From NCBI RefSeq assembly GCF_000969445.1, contig NZ_JZEY01000061.1, forward strand, positions 669,501 through 733,500: a stretch of 64,000 nucleotides of DNA. Reading direction: 5' to 3'. The notes beneath the pieces are model-generated. The model ran no database searches. It was not told the origin of the DNA and saw only the letters and a list, made by a program, of their open reading frames with translations. Shown in pieces: positions 34,076 through 41,974 of this stretch (positions are counted from its first letter, which is position 1; each line of letters opens with the position of its first letter). Both the position numbers and the translations under genes were made by a program. The stretch comes from Devosia chinhatensis. GTDB lineage: Bacteria > Pseudomonadota > Alphaproteobacteria > Rhizobiales > Devosiaceae.

Positions 34076-34097
34076 CGTGATTTATCGGTAAATCACG
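34076..34097. promoter_or_regulatory. Perfect inverted repeat between the LLM oxidoreductase and pagL-like genes
   Basis: CGTGATTTA (34076-34084), then TCGG, then TAAATCACG (34089-34097): two perfect 9-bp arms. It lies 19 nt before the monooxygenase start and 100 nt before the pagL-like start, an operator-like place. No regulator gene adjoins it, so the binding protein is unknown. Confidence 0.5.
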
Positions 34098-34196
34098 ATG
34101 ATTGGCGCCGAGGTCAAGGGTTGGCAGCCAATTTTATCGGTTCGCGTTGACACAAACGCGCACCGATGGCCCTATGCGCGCCAGTATGGAGTTGCG

Positions 34197-34784
34197 ATGA
34201 TGATGAGGCTTGCTGCTGTGGCGTGTGTGTGCCTGGCCGGGATAACCCCCGCGCTGGCGCAGAACCTGCTCGATCCCCATCCGCTGGCCGGCGTGGTCGA
34301 CGAGCTGCGCATCGGCCTGCATGCCCATGACGTCCACCATGCCGCCCTGCCCTTTCTGGTCAGCGAGTGGGATACCAGCCGCATCGAGGACGTGAGCTTT
34401 GACGTGCTTTTTACCTCACCAGATATCGACGCTTTCCGCTGGGTCGGCGCGCCACGCCCCGAACTGGGCGCTACGGTGAGCCTGGGTGGCCGGGACAGCC
34501 TGGTCCACGCCAACCTGACCTGGCAATTGCCTGTCTTTGACACACCGTTCTACCTTGAAGCGGGATTGGGTGCTGCCATCAATGATGGGGCCCTGACCGG
34601 GGCAGCGGCGGGCCGCAAGAATTTTGGCTGCCGGGTCAACTTCTACGAACGCTGGGGTGTCGGCGCCAATCTGGGCGACAATGCCACGGCCACGCTCACC
34701 TATGAGCACACATCCAACAATGGCTGGTGCCAAGCCAATGACGGGCTTTCCAATGTCGGCCTGCGCCTGGGCTGGAAATTCTAG
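34197..34784 (+). CDS. PagL-like acyloxyacyl hydrolase (lipid A 3-O-deacylase)
   Basis: A 195-residue outer-membrane-type protein: signal peptide ending PALAQ near residue 22, then beta-strand-rich sequence ending in the aromatic GLRLGWKF, as in outer-membrane barrels. The C-terminal block YEHTSNNGWCQANDGLSNVGL matches PagL, whose catalytic His and Ser are seen as H171 and S173; the acidic partner is probably D182. PagL removes the 3-O-acyl chain of lipid A. Two cysteines, C145 and C178, may form a disulfide, which is unusual. Three ATGs stand in a row at 34197-34205; GGAG precedes the first. The 3' end overlaps the convergent flavoprotein gene by 4 nt. Confidence 0.75.
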   Translation: MMMRLAAVACVCLAGITPALAQNLLDPHPLAGVVDELRIGLHAHDVHHAALPFLVSEWDTSRIEDVSFDVLFTSPDIDAFRWVGAPRPELGATVSLGGRDSLVHANLTWQLPVFDTPFYLEAGLGAAINDGALTGAAAGRKNFGCRVNFYERWGVGANLGDNATATLTYEHTSNNGWCQANDGLSNVGLRLGWKF

Positions 34785-35971
34785 GCCGCCTGTCCGGCAG
34801 CCCAGCCCGACGCCCACGCCCACTGGAAATTGTAGCCCCCCAGCCAGCCGGTGACATCCACCGCCTCGCCCACGAAATAGAGCCCGGGAACGGTTCTTGC
34901 CGCCATGGTCTTGGCATCGAGGCCCTTGGTGTCGATGCCGCCCAATGTGACCTCGGCCGTCCGATAGCCTTCCGAGCCGACAGGCTTGAGCGTCCAGTGC
35001 TTGACCACGTCGGCCGCGGCCTGGAGCTTTTTGTCGGAAAGATCCCCGATCATGCCGGGCTGGTCGATGATGTCGCCCACCAATTGCGCCAGCCGCTTGG
35101 GCAGCTTGTCCCCGAGAATGGTCTGGATATGGAGCTTCGGGCTGGCCTTGCGCCCGTTGCGCAGCAGTTCGAGGGCATCCTGATTGGGTAGGAGATCGAC
35201 GGCAATGGCATCGCCCTCCCGCCAATAGGAGGAAATCTGCAGGATCGAGGGCCCCGACAGGCCGCGATGGGTAAAGAGCAGCGCCTCCTCGAACCGGGTC
35301 TTGCCATGGCTGATCACGGCATTGGTGGAAACGCCGGCCAGCGGCTTGAGCTTTTCCAGCGCTCCGGGCTCGAACATCAGCGGCACGAGGGCCGGGCGGG
35401 TTTCGGTGACGCCCAGGCCAAACTGGCGGGCAATCTCATATGCAAGCCCGGTAGCGCCCATCTTGGGAATGGACTTGCCGCCCGTGGCGACCACCAGGCT
35501 CGATGCGGTGACGCGACCATCACCGATCATAACGTCGAAATTGTCGCCTTCGCGTTCGATGGAGCCGACATTGCGGCCCGTCCAGATGGCGGCGCCGGCC
35601 TGGCGCAGCTCATTGGTGAGCATGGAGACGATCTGCGTGGCCGGACCATCGCAGAACAATTGCCCAAGCGTCTTTTCATGAAAGGTAATGCCGTGCTTTT
35701 TTACCTTCTCGATGAACATGTCTGGCGTGTAGCGTGACAGAGCCGACAGCGCGAAGCGTGGGTTCTGGCTCAGGAAGCGATCACGGCCTGTGACATGAGT
35801 AGCATTCACATTGGTAAAATTGCAGCGCCCGCCGCCGGAGATACGGATCTTCTCGCCCGGATCGCGCGCATGGTCGACCACCAGTACCTTGCGGCCGCGG
35901 CGCGCAGCTTCGATGCCGGCCATCATGCCTGCCGCACCGGCTCCCAGAATGATCACGTCAAAATCGGGCAT
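34781..35971 (-). CDS. HI0933/BaiN-family flavoprotein (NAD(P)/FAD-dependent oxidoreductase)
   Basis: A 396-residue flavoprotein of the HI0933/YhiN/BaiN family. It has the FAD-binding start VIILGAGAAGMMAGIEAARRG with the dinucleotide fold, the family block ISGGGRCNFTN near residue 50, VVATGGKSIPKMGATG near 158 and the C-terminal GEAVDVTGWLGGYNFQWAWASG. Members reduce unknown substrates; BaiN acts on bile acid derivatives in gut bacteria, but that does not transfer here. The ATG at 35971 has a GAGGAAAG ribosome site. Confidence 0.9.
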   Translation of the reverse strand: MPDFDVIILGAGAAGMMAGIEAARRGRKVLVVDHARDPGEKIRISGGGRCNFTNVNATHVTGRDRFLSQNPRFALSALSRYTPDMFIEKVKKHGITFHEKTLGQLFCDGPATQIVSMLTNELRQAGAAIWTGRNVGSIEREGDNFDVMIGDGRVTASSLVVATGGKSIPKMGATGLAYEIARQFGLGVTETRPALVPLMFEPGALEKLKPLAGVSTNAVISHGKTRFEEALLFTHRGLSGPSILQISSYWREGDAIAVDLLPNQDALELLRNGRKASPKLHIQTILGDKLPKRLAQLVGDIIDQPGMIGDLSDKKLQAAADVVKHWTLKPVGSEGYRTAEVTLGGIDTKGLDAKTMAARTVPGLYFVGEAVDVTGWLGGYNFQWAWASGWAAGQAA

Positions 35972-36028
35972 CTGCTTTCCTCTTCGTCCCGGCAGGCCTA
36001 TCCGTCTCGCCAGAGCGGAGCAAGCGCA

Positions 36029-36056
36029 TTGACTCTTTCCTATATCAGCGTATGAG
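36029..36056 (+). promoter_or_regulatory. asd: Putative asd promoter
   Basis: TTGACT (36029-36034) followed after 16 nt by TATGAG (36051-36056). It would give an asd leader of roughly 220 nt containing the small Thr/Lys ORF and two hairpins. It is a pattern match only. Confidence 0.35.
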
Positions 36057-36090
36057 AAGTCCTGCTCTTTCATAGGATGCAATTGTCGCC

Positions 36091-36183
36091 ATGGTTTGCA
36101 CCGGCCACATCGCCGCCACCGCCATTACCCGGCTCGCCGCCGGGGATGCTGCAGCCATGACTAAAACCACCAAAACCGCCTGA
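36091..36183 (+). CDS. Putative Thr/Lys-rich leader peptide of asd
   Basis: A 30-codon ORF upstream of asd, ending Met-Thr-Lys-Thr-Thr-Lys-Thr-Ala-stop (36157-36183). The last eight sense codons can also be read from their own ATG at 36157. Four threonine and two lysine codons in a row of seven match the end products of the aspartate-semialdehyde pathway, as in amino-acid-controlled leader peptides such as thrL. The stop lies 102 nt before the asd start, and hairpins follow at 36201-36216 and 36233-36249. No T-run follows the hairpins, so a classical attenuator is not complete. Ribosome sites are weak. Confidence 0.4.
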   Translation: MVCTGHIAATAITRLAAGDAAAMTKTTKTA

Positions 36184-36200
36184 CGCTTGTCCCCGGGCCG

Positions 36201-36249
36201 TCTCCCGCTGGGGAGAGGCGCCAGCAAAAAGCCGCATCCATCGGATGCG
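36201..36249 (+). promoter_or_regulatory. Two hairpins in the asd leader
   Basis: TCTCCC-GCTG-GGGAGA (36201-36216) and CGCATCC-ATC-GGATGCG (36233-36249) lie between the small Thr/Lys ORF and the asd start. The second ends a few nt before a GGGGGCGG purine-rich site in front of the ATG at 36261, so it could affect translation. The rest of the 35972-36284 gap shows nothing else. Confidence 0.4.
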
Positions 36250-36284
36250 CGGGGGCGGACATGGTTAGGGACTGGAGTTCCAAA

Positions 36285-37325
36285 ATGGGTTATCGCGTCG
36301 CTGTCGTCGGAGCCACAGGCAATGTGGGCCGCGAAGTTCTCAACATTCTGGCCGAACGCAAGTTTCCGGCCGACGAGGTCTTTGCACTGGCCTCGTCTCG
36401 CTCGATCGGCAAGGAATTGTCCTATGGCGACAAGGTGCTCAAGGCCAGGGACCTGCAGCATTTCGATTTTTCGACAGTCGATTTTGCCATCATGTCGGCC
36501 GGCGGCTCCATCTCCAGGGACTGGGCGCCCCGGATCGCCGCAGCCGGCGCCATCGTGATCGATAATTCGAGCTACTGGCGCTATCACGCGGACGTGCCGC
36601 TGGTTGTGCCGGAGGTGAACGGGCATGTGCTCGAGCGCTGGCTCGCCGACCCCAAGCGCATGGGCATCATCGCCAATCCCAATTGCTCCACGGCCCAGCT
36701 CGTCGTGGCGCTCAAGCCGCTTCACGACCTTGCCAAGATCAAGCGCGTCGTCGTCTCGACATATCAATCGGTCAGCGGCGCCGGCAAGGAAGGCGTCGAC
36801 GAGCTGTGGAACCAGACCAAGGGCATCTTCGTCAACGATAGCCCGACCCCCCAGAAGTTCTCCAAGCAGATCGCCTTCAACGTCATTCCCCATATCGATG
36901 TGTTCATGGAGGACGGCTACACCAAGGAAGAGTGGAAGGTGCTGGCGGAAACCAAGAAGATCCTCGATCCCAAGATCAAGGTGACCTGCACCGCCGTACG
37001 CGTCCCGGTCTTTGTGGGCCATTCCGAGGCGGTCAATATCGAATTCGAGAACCCCATCAGCGCCGATGAGGCACGCGATGCACTGCGCGAGGCAGACGGC
37101 ATTGCCGTGCTCGACAAGCGCGAGGCCGGTGGCTACGCCACGCCGGTGGAAACCGTGGGCGACTACGATACCTATGTCAGCCGTATCCGCGAGGACAATA
37201 CGGTCGAAAATGGCCTTGCCCTCTGGGTGGTCTCGGACAATCTGCGCAAGGGCGCGGCGCTCAACACCATCCAGATCGCCGAAACGCTGATCGAAAAGGG
37301 TTTTGTCAGCCGCAAGGCAGCCTGA
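36285..37325 (+). CDS. asd: Aspartate-semialdehyde dehydrogenase
   Basis: A 346-residue Asd that reduces aspartyl phosphate to aspartate semialdehyde, the branch point to lysine, diaminopimelate, threonine and methionine. It has VAVVGATGNVGREVLNIL at the start, the catalytic C134 in NPNCSTAQ and the GAGKEGVDEL loop. The ATG at 36285 (MGYRV) has GGAG upstream and matches the family start; an in-frame ATG at 36261 adds eight residues. A weak terminator follows. dapF of the same pathway is at 8758. Confidence 0.96.
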   Translation: MGYRVAVVGATGNVGREVLNILAERKFPADEVFALASSRSIGKELSYGDKVLKARDLQHFDFSTVDFAIMSAGGSISRDWAPRIAAAGAIVIDNSSYWRYHADVPLVVPEVNGHVLERWLADPKRMGIIANPNCSTAQLVVALKPLHDLAKIKRVVVSTYQSVSGAGKEGVDELWNQTKGIFVNDSPTPQKFSKQIAFNVIPHIDVFMEDGYTKEEWKVLAETKKILDPKIKVTCTAVRVPVFVGHSEAVNIEFENPISADEARDALREADGIAVLDKREAGGYATPVETVGDYDTYVSRIREDNTVENGLALWVVSDNLRKGAALNTIQIAETLIEKGFVSRKAA

Positions 37326-37334
37326 TAGAGACCA

Positions 37335-37361
37335 CGCGGCGGCCCCATGGGCCGCCGTTTC
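37335..37361 (+). terminator. Probable asd terminator
   Basis: CGGCGGCC (37337-37344) pairs with GGCCGCCG (37350-37357) around a 5-nt loop, followed by TTT only. The stem is very stable and lies 10 nt after the asd stop. Confidence 0.55.
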
Positions 37362-37387
37362 GTCTGACCCATTGAAAGGCGCAGCAC

Positions 37388-38269
37388 ATGCCGCTTCGCC
37401 ACGTGCTGCTGGCCCTCCTAGTCGTTTCGATCTGGGGCTTCAATTTCGTCGTCATCAAGCTGAGCGTGGAGGCTCTGCCACCCGTTCTTTCAGCGACCCT
37501 GCGCTTCGCCGCAGCCGCTGTCCCGGCGGTGTTCTTCGTGCGCCCGCCAAAGGCCCCGTGGTGGATCGTCGTCGGCTTCGGGCTCTGCTTTGGCTTTGCC
37601 CTATACGCCTTTCTCAATCTGTCGATCGCCTGGGGCATGCCGGCGGGGCTTTCCTCCATCGTGCTGCAGACCCAGGCCTTCTTCACCATGATGATGGCGT
37701 TCCTGTTCCTGGGCGAACGCCCGAGCCGCTTCCAGGTGCTGGGAGCGCTGGTGGCCTTTGCCGGGATCGCCGTCATCGCCAGCGAACGCATCGAGGGCGC
37801 GGGATTGTTGCCCCTGTCGCTGACGCTTCTGGCGGCGCTGAGCTGGGGCCTTGCCAATGTGCTGACCAAGAAGGCGGGCCGCGTCAATGCCATTGCTTTC
37901 ACTGTCTGGGGCTCGCTGGCCGCCCCTCTGCCGCTCTTTGCGCTGTCGCTGCTAACCGAAGGCTGGCCGGCAATATCGGCTGCCTTTGAAAGCTTTTCTT
38001 GGTCCGATGCCGGGCTCGTCGCCTTTCTCGCCTATCCGGCGACGCTGTTGGGCGGCGGTATCTGGAGCTGGCTGCTGGGACGGCATCCCGCGTCGGTGGT
38101 CGCGCCGTTCACCCTGCTCGTGCCCATTACCGGCCTTGCCTCGGGCTATCTGGTCCTGGGAGAGCTCATCACGACAGTCGAGATAGCCGGCGCGCTGCTG
38201 GTCATTGCCGGATTGATCGTGACGCTGCGCAAGGCCAAAAAGAGCGAACCGGCCATCCGGCTCGACTGA
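37388..38269 (+). CDS. EamA family (DMT superfamily) transporter
   Basis: A 293-residue protein with ten membrane helices in two EamA repeats. The start LLALLVVSIWGFNFVVIKL and the repeat-2 LAALSWGLANVLTKKAG are typical, and the C-terminal VAPFTLLVPITGLASGYLVLGE closes the second repeat. Such transporters usually export amino acids or metabolites; the substrate here is unknown, although the nearby asd gene makes amino-acid export a reasonable guess. Confidence 0.9.
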   Translation: MPLRHVLLALLVVSIWGFNFVVIKLSVEALPPVLSATLRFAAAAVPAVFFVRPPKAPWWIVVGFGLCFGFALYAFLNLSIAWGMPAGLSSIVLQTQAFFTMMMAFLFLGERPSRFQVLGALVAFAGIAVIASERIEGAGLLPLSLTLLAALSWGLANVLTKKAGRVNAIAFTVWGSLAAPLPLFALSLLTEGWPAISAAFESFSWSDAGLVAFLAYPATLLGGGIWSWLLGRHPASVVAPFTLLVPITGLASGYLVLGELITTVEIAGALLVIAGLIVTLRKAKKSEPAIRLD

Positions 38270-38274
38270 CAGCG

Positions 38275-38301
38275 AAAGGGCCGCCGATGGGGCGACCCTT
38301 T
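38275..38301. terminator. Bidirectional terminator between the EamA and EF-hand genes
   Basis: AAAGGG-C-CGCC pairs with GGCG-A-CCCTTT (one mismatch) around a short loop. A's on the left and T's on the right let it serve both convergent genes. Confidence 0.65.
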
Positions 38302-38308
38302 GAAAAGG

Positions 38309-38611
38309 CTATTGGCTGGGCGTGGGCGCCAGCATGTCGGTGCCTTCGGGGGCCGTCGGGGCGGCGTCAGGCACAGGCAGCGTCGAAGGTTGCAGCGCAT
38401 TGAGCTCGTCGGGGCTGAGCCCCCCACTCATATTGACATCGGCACGGTCGAAATCTTCCTGGGTGAGATCGGGCCAGACAGCCCTCAATTCCTCGAAGCT
38501 GAGTTCGCCATTGCCGTCCGTATCCACCTCGGCAAAGGTGAGCGGGGTCTGGGCGATGGCGGCGGAAGCGGCAAAGGTGAGGGCAGCCAGGCCCAAGGCG
38601 ATCTTACGCAT
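38309..38611 (-). CDS. Secreted EF-hand protein A
   Basis: A 100-residue periplasmic protein. A signal peptide ends SAAIAQ near residue 21. Two EF-hand loops follow: DTDGNGELSFEE (canonical: D, D, N, G, E at the right places) and DVNMSGGLSPDE (acceptable but less canonical). The tail is proline-rich with no fold sign. It would bind calcium outside the cytoplasm. It is a paralogue of the next EF-hand gene upstream on the same strand, separated by a terminator, so the two are transcribed apart. Confidence 0.82.
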   Translation of the reverse strand: MRKIALGLAALTFAASAAIAQTPLTFAEVDTDGNGELSFEELRAVWPDLTQEDFDRADVNMSGGLSPDELNALQPSTLPVPDAAPTAPEGTDMLAPTPSQ

Positions 38612-38651
38612 ATAGGTCTCCAGGTTTGGGGTGAACACACCCCCTTATTTT

Positions 38652-38688
38652 AAAAGCCGCGGCCACCCCGGGGACGTTCGGGGTGGCC
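38652..38688 (-). terminator. Terminator of the second EF-hand gene
   Basis: On the minus strand GGCCACCCCG pairs with CGGGGTGGCC (38661-38670 and 38679-38688), followed by GCGGCTTTTAAAAT. The 10-bp perfect stem with a following T-run is a good rho-independent terminator. Confidence 0.8.
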
Positions 38689-38721
38689 GGCTGGACTGCC
38701 CGCTAACGGGCAGGTTCGGCC

Positions 38722-38967
38722 TTACATGGCCGGGGCAGCGGAAGCAGCCAGGGCGTCATACTCTTCCGCCGAGAGTTCGCCATTGCCATCGAGATCGGCA
38801 GCAGCAAAGGCCTCTTCAGTCAGATCGGGCCAGGCCACCACGGCTTCGGCATAGGACACGCCGCCGCTGGCATCGGTATCCACCGAAGCAAAATCGGTGG
38901 CGGCCTGCGCCATGGCTGCGCTCGAAAGACCGAGAGCAAAAAGGGAGGTCAGGATGATATTCTTCAT
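38722..38967 (-). CDS. Secreted EF-hand protein B
   Basis: An 81-residue paralogue of the neighbouring EF-hand protein. The signal peptide ends SAAMAQA near residue 22. The EF-hand loops are DTDASGGVSYAE and DLDGNGELSAEE, separated by the shared WPDLTEEAFAAA linker (WPDLTQEDFDRA in the neighbour). The order of canonical and degenerate loops is reversed between the two proteins. GGAG lies upstream of the ATG at 38967. Confidence 0.82.
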   Translation of the reverse strand: MKNIILTSLFALGLSSAAMAQAATDFASVDTDASGGVSYAEAVVAWPDLTEEAFAAADLDGNGELSAEEYDALAASAAPAM

Positions 38968-39337
38968 GGGAATTATCTCCATGTTGACTTTGGGAGGGGG
39001 CAGTATCGGGAGGCGATACTGACGGACCGCTCTCCGGCGACCCGTGATACAAAGATTGCTCGGTCAATGTGGCCCTCGAAGGCCCCGACCTTGGCGCTGG
39101 CGGACCCATGTCGGGACATTTTCCGGGCAAGCCCAAAGCGTTGAAAATACGCACTCGCAAAGTCGTGATCAGAGCGCTGGAACCAATGGCTGCCGAATTT
39201 GGAATGGCTCAAGTGCTCACGATCGTGACCACGCAAGTGCAAGTTTGGGGCAAGGCCATGGCTATTTGCGCAGATCAAAGAAAAAGGCCGCCCTGGGGGC
39301 GGCCCTTTCAATGGTCGTTTCTTGGGCGTTGCTGCGG
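38968..39337. other. Gene-free gap of 370 nt
   Basis: The stretch between the EF-hand gene start and the carbonic anhydrase stop holds the carbonic anhydrase terminator (39282-39310) at its right end. The rest must hold the EF-hand B promoter; frames in it lack coding character and I see no further structure. Confidence 0.6.
39282..39310 (-). terminator. Carbonic anhydrase terminator
   Basis: On the minus strand GGCCGCCC pairs with GGGCGGCC around a short loop, followed by TTTTTC. It lies about 30 nt after the carbonic anhydrase stop. Confidence 0.82.
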
Positions 39338-39970
39338 TCAGGGGCGGATGAAATCGCCCTCGTCGTCCATGACCCAGAGCTCGCCGCCCGATATGTCGAA
39401 CCAGGCGCCATGCAGCGCGAGCTTGCCTTCGTTTTCGAGCGCTGCGACATAAGGGAAGCTGCGCAGGTTGCGAATGGAATTGCGGATCGAGATACGCTCC
39501 ATCACCGTCTGTCTCTCGGAGGCGGTCATCAGGCTGTTCAGGCCAACCTGGGTCGGCAGGTCGCCCAGCATGCTCAACCACTTGCCGATGAAGTCCCCGT
39601 CATCGAGCGGGGTCTTGTCGGGATTGAGCGCGGCATGGATGCCGCCGCAGCGGCCATGACCCATGACCACGATATTGGCGATCTCCAGGCCCTTGATGGC
39701 GAATTCGATCGCCGCCGACGTGCCGTGCTGGCCGCCATCGGGCTGATAGGGCGGCACCAGATTGGCCACGTTGCGCAGGACGAAGAGTTCGCCCGGTCCC
39801 GAATCGAAGATCATCTCCGGTGCTGCGCGGCTGTCGCAGCAGGCGATCATCAGGGTGGTGGGTTTCTGGCCCGCTGAGGCCAGTTCCCGATAGCGGTCCC
39901 GTTCGCGGGCGTAACGCCCGGACATGAAATTGGAATAGCCGTCGAGCAAATGCTGAGGAAAGCTGTGCAT
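39338..39970 (-). CDS. Beta-class carbonic anhydrase
   Basis: A 210-residue beta-carbonic anhydrase that interconverts CO2 and bicarbonate. Zinc ligands are C44 (in CCDSR, with the D46-R48 dyad), H105 and C108 (in GHGRCGG). The family segment ELFVLRNVANLVP near 61-73 is present. The ATG at 39970 is used; an upstream TTG at 40006 is unlikely. It supplies bicarbonate, for example to the biotin-dependent pyruvate carboxylase at 54332. It ends in a strong terminator. Confidence 0.94.
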   Translation of the reverse strand: MHSFPQHLLDGYSNFMSGRYARERDRYRELASAGQKPTTLMIACCDSRAAPEMIFDSGPGELFVLRNVANLVPPYQPDGGQHGTSAAIEFAIKGLEIANIVVMGHGRCGGIHAALNPDKTPLDDGDFIGKWLSMLGDLPTQVGLNSLMTASERQTVMERISIRNSIRNLRSFPYVAALENEGKLALHGAWFDISGGELWVMDDEGDFIRP

Positions 39971-40039
39971 GGCTTCTCGATTAGCGATAAGACGCGATAG
40001 AATCAATTGCCGGCATCATCAACCGGCTGGGGGAAAAAC

Positions 40040-40246
40040 ATGCAAATCTACCGCTTTCTGACCGGCGAGGACGACAGCGCCTTCTGCCACAAGGTGACCA
40101 AGGCTCTTTCGGAGGGTTGGCAATTGCACGGCGGCCCCACCTATGCCTATGACGCGGTGAGCAAGAAGATGCGGTGCGGCCAGGCCGTGACCCGCGTCGT
40201 GGCGGACCAGCCCTATGACCCGGACAAGAAGCTGGTGGATTACTAA
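40040..40246 (+). CDS. DUF1737 domain protein
   Basis: A 68-residue protein matching DUF1737: the start [25 protein letters not shown] continues into a GGPTYAYDA segment. Members are small soluble proteins of unknown function. A GGGGGAAA purine run stands before the ATG at 40040. It is divergent from the carbonic anhydrase and 77 nt before the chemoreceptor gene. Confidence 0.78.
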   Translation: MQIYRFLTGEDDSAFCHKVTKALSEGWQLHGGPTYAYDAVSKKMRCGQAVTRVVADQPYDPDKKLVDY

Positions 40247-40323
40247 GCCTTAACCATGACGCGATAGCCCTTGGACAGGGACGGCAGAAGCCGGGCCCGC
40301 CGAACAGGATCCGAGGGCTCATC

Positions 40324-41937
40324 ATGGCGACATCCAACCAAGACCAGTTGCAGACCCGACTGGCCTTTCTGGGGCTGGATCAGTCGGCGCGCGAACGCCT
40401 GGCATTGGCCCGACCGCTTGTCGACGCCCATCTCGAACCCGCGCTCGAGCGGTTCTACGCGCTGATGGCCGATGTGCCCGCAGCCGCCCGCTTCTTCGAG
40501 AACAAGGGCCATATGACCCGCGCCCAGGGCAAACAGGTCCAGCATTGGCAGGCCATCGCCGCCGGGCAGCTCGACGACGACTATTTCGCCTCGTCCACCC
40601 GGATCGGCCTTCGCCATGCCATGATCGGGCTCGAGCCGCGCTGGCATATCGGGGGCTATGGACTGATCATGGAGGGGCTGGTTCGCGGCCTCGTCCACGA
40701 CATGATGGCCGAGGCAACGAAGCCCCAAAAAGGACGGTTCGGCCGCCCCGTGCCGCGCGCGGGCGAGGCCGTGCTGGCCGATGCCGACCAGATGGCGGAC
40801 GTGCTCGTGGCCCTGCTTAAGGCCATTATGCTGGACATCGATATCGGCGTCAGCGCCTATTTCGACAAGATCAGCGCCGATGCACGCCAGCTCGAGGACG
40901 CCTCCCGCGCCAAGATCGAGCGCGCCGTCAGCGTCACCGGCGCGGTATTGCGCGATGTGGCCGATGGCAACCTGACGAGCCGCATCACCGAAGAGCTCGA
41001 TCCCGAATTCGCCCAGATCAAGGCTGATACCAATGCTGTCGCCGAGCGGCTGGCCGACATCGTTGGGCGGCTCAAAGCCACCTCGGGCTCGCTCAAGACC
41101 GCCACCGGCGAAATCCTGGCCGGAGCCAATGACCTGGCCGACCGGACCACCCGCCAGGCCGCCACGATCGAACAGACCGCTGCCGCCATCGAACAATTGT
41201 CTTCGGCCGTCGTCGAGAACGCCCAGCGCGCCGTCACTGCCAATACCAAGGCGCAGATAGTGGCCAGCTCCGCCACAACGAGCGGCGAGGCGATGAAGCA
41301 GGCCAATGCCGCGATGGAGACCATTGAAACTTCTTCCGCTCGCATCTCCAGCATTATTGGCATGATCGACGACATTGCCTTCCAGACCAATCTTCTGGCT
41401 CTCAACGCCTCGGTGGAAGCCGCGCGCGCCGGAGAAGCCGGCAAGGGCTTCGCGGTGGTCGCGGTGGAAGTGCGCCGCCTGGCCCAGAGCGCGGCCAACG
41501 CGTCATCGGAGATCAAGGCATTGATCGACACCAGCGCCGGGGAAGTCCGCACTGGCAGCCGGCTTGTCGCCCAGGCCGCCGAGGCGCTGCTCGCAATCTT
41601 GGCTGGCGCTGAGGAGAGCGCAAGGTTGATCGACACCATCGCCCAGGAAAACCGCAACCAGTCCAAAGCGCTCGAGGAGGTCACCGTCGCCGTGCGGCAG
41701 ATGGACGAGATGACCCAGCACAATGCGGCGCTGGTGGAAGAGACCAATGCCGCCATCGAACAGACCGAGGCGCAGGCGAGCGATCTGGACGGCATCATCC
41801 GTGTGTTCCGCACCGACAGGCAGGCAGCAAACGGCAAGGCCCCGGTCCCCACACCAACAGCATCGCGGCCGGCCAGGCCTGTGCCCATGCCACGCAGCGC
41901 CGGCAATGCCGCACTGGCCGACTGGGATGAATTCTGA
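40324..41937 (+). CDS. Globin-coupled methyl-accepting chemotaxis protein
   Basis: A 537-residue soluble aerotaxis-type receptor (HemAT-like). Residues 1-175 form a globin/protoglobin domain; the proximal histidine is probably H98 in [25 protein letters not shown]-like linker with [11 protein letters not shown] follows, then the coiled-coil signalling domain with the hairpin tip [32 protein letters not shown] split over about 345-378. The C-terminus ends DWDEF, a CheR/CheB-docking-type pentapeptide. There are no membrane helices. No other che gene is in this window, so it works with a distant cluster. Confidence 0.93.
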   Translation: MATSNQDQLQTRLAFLGLDQSARERLALARPLVDAHLEPALERFYALMADVPAAARFFENKGHMTRAQGKQVQHWQAIAAGQLDDDYFASSTRIGLRHAMIGLEPRWHIGGYGLIMEGLVRGLVHDMMAEATKPQKGRFGRPVPRAGEAVLADADQMADVLVALLKAIMLDIDIGVSAYFDKISADARQLEDASRAKIERAVSVTGAVLRDVADGNLTSRITEELDPEFAQIKADTNAVAERLADIVGRLKATSGSLKTATGEILAGANDLADRTTRQAATIEQTAAAIEQLSSAVVENAQRAVTANTKAQIVASSATTSGEAMKQANAAMETIETSSARISSIIGMIDDIAFQTNLLALNASVEAARAGEAGKGFAVVAVEVRRLAQSAANASSEIKALIDTSAGEVRTGSRLVAQAAEALLAILAGAEESARLIDTIAQENRNQSKALEEVTVAVRQMDEMTQHNAALVEETNAAIEQTEAQASDLDGIIRVFRTDRQAANGKAPVPTPTASRPARPVPMPRSAGNAALADWDEF

Positions 41938-41974
41938 GACTTTTCGCCCTTAGGGGCAGATGAGAGGGATGGCG

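Noticed and set aside
36201..36216. TCTCCC-GCTG-GGGAGA as a dispersed repeat element of Rhizobiales
   Set aside because: Similar short GC-rich palindromes occur between genes in this order, but no second copy is evident in this window, so I list it only as a leader hairpin.
36045..37022. A 325-codon frame opposite asd
   Set aside because: It is antisense to asd, which carries the catalytic cysteine and full family length; the antisense protein is His/Asp/Gly-rich without motifs.
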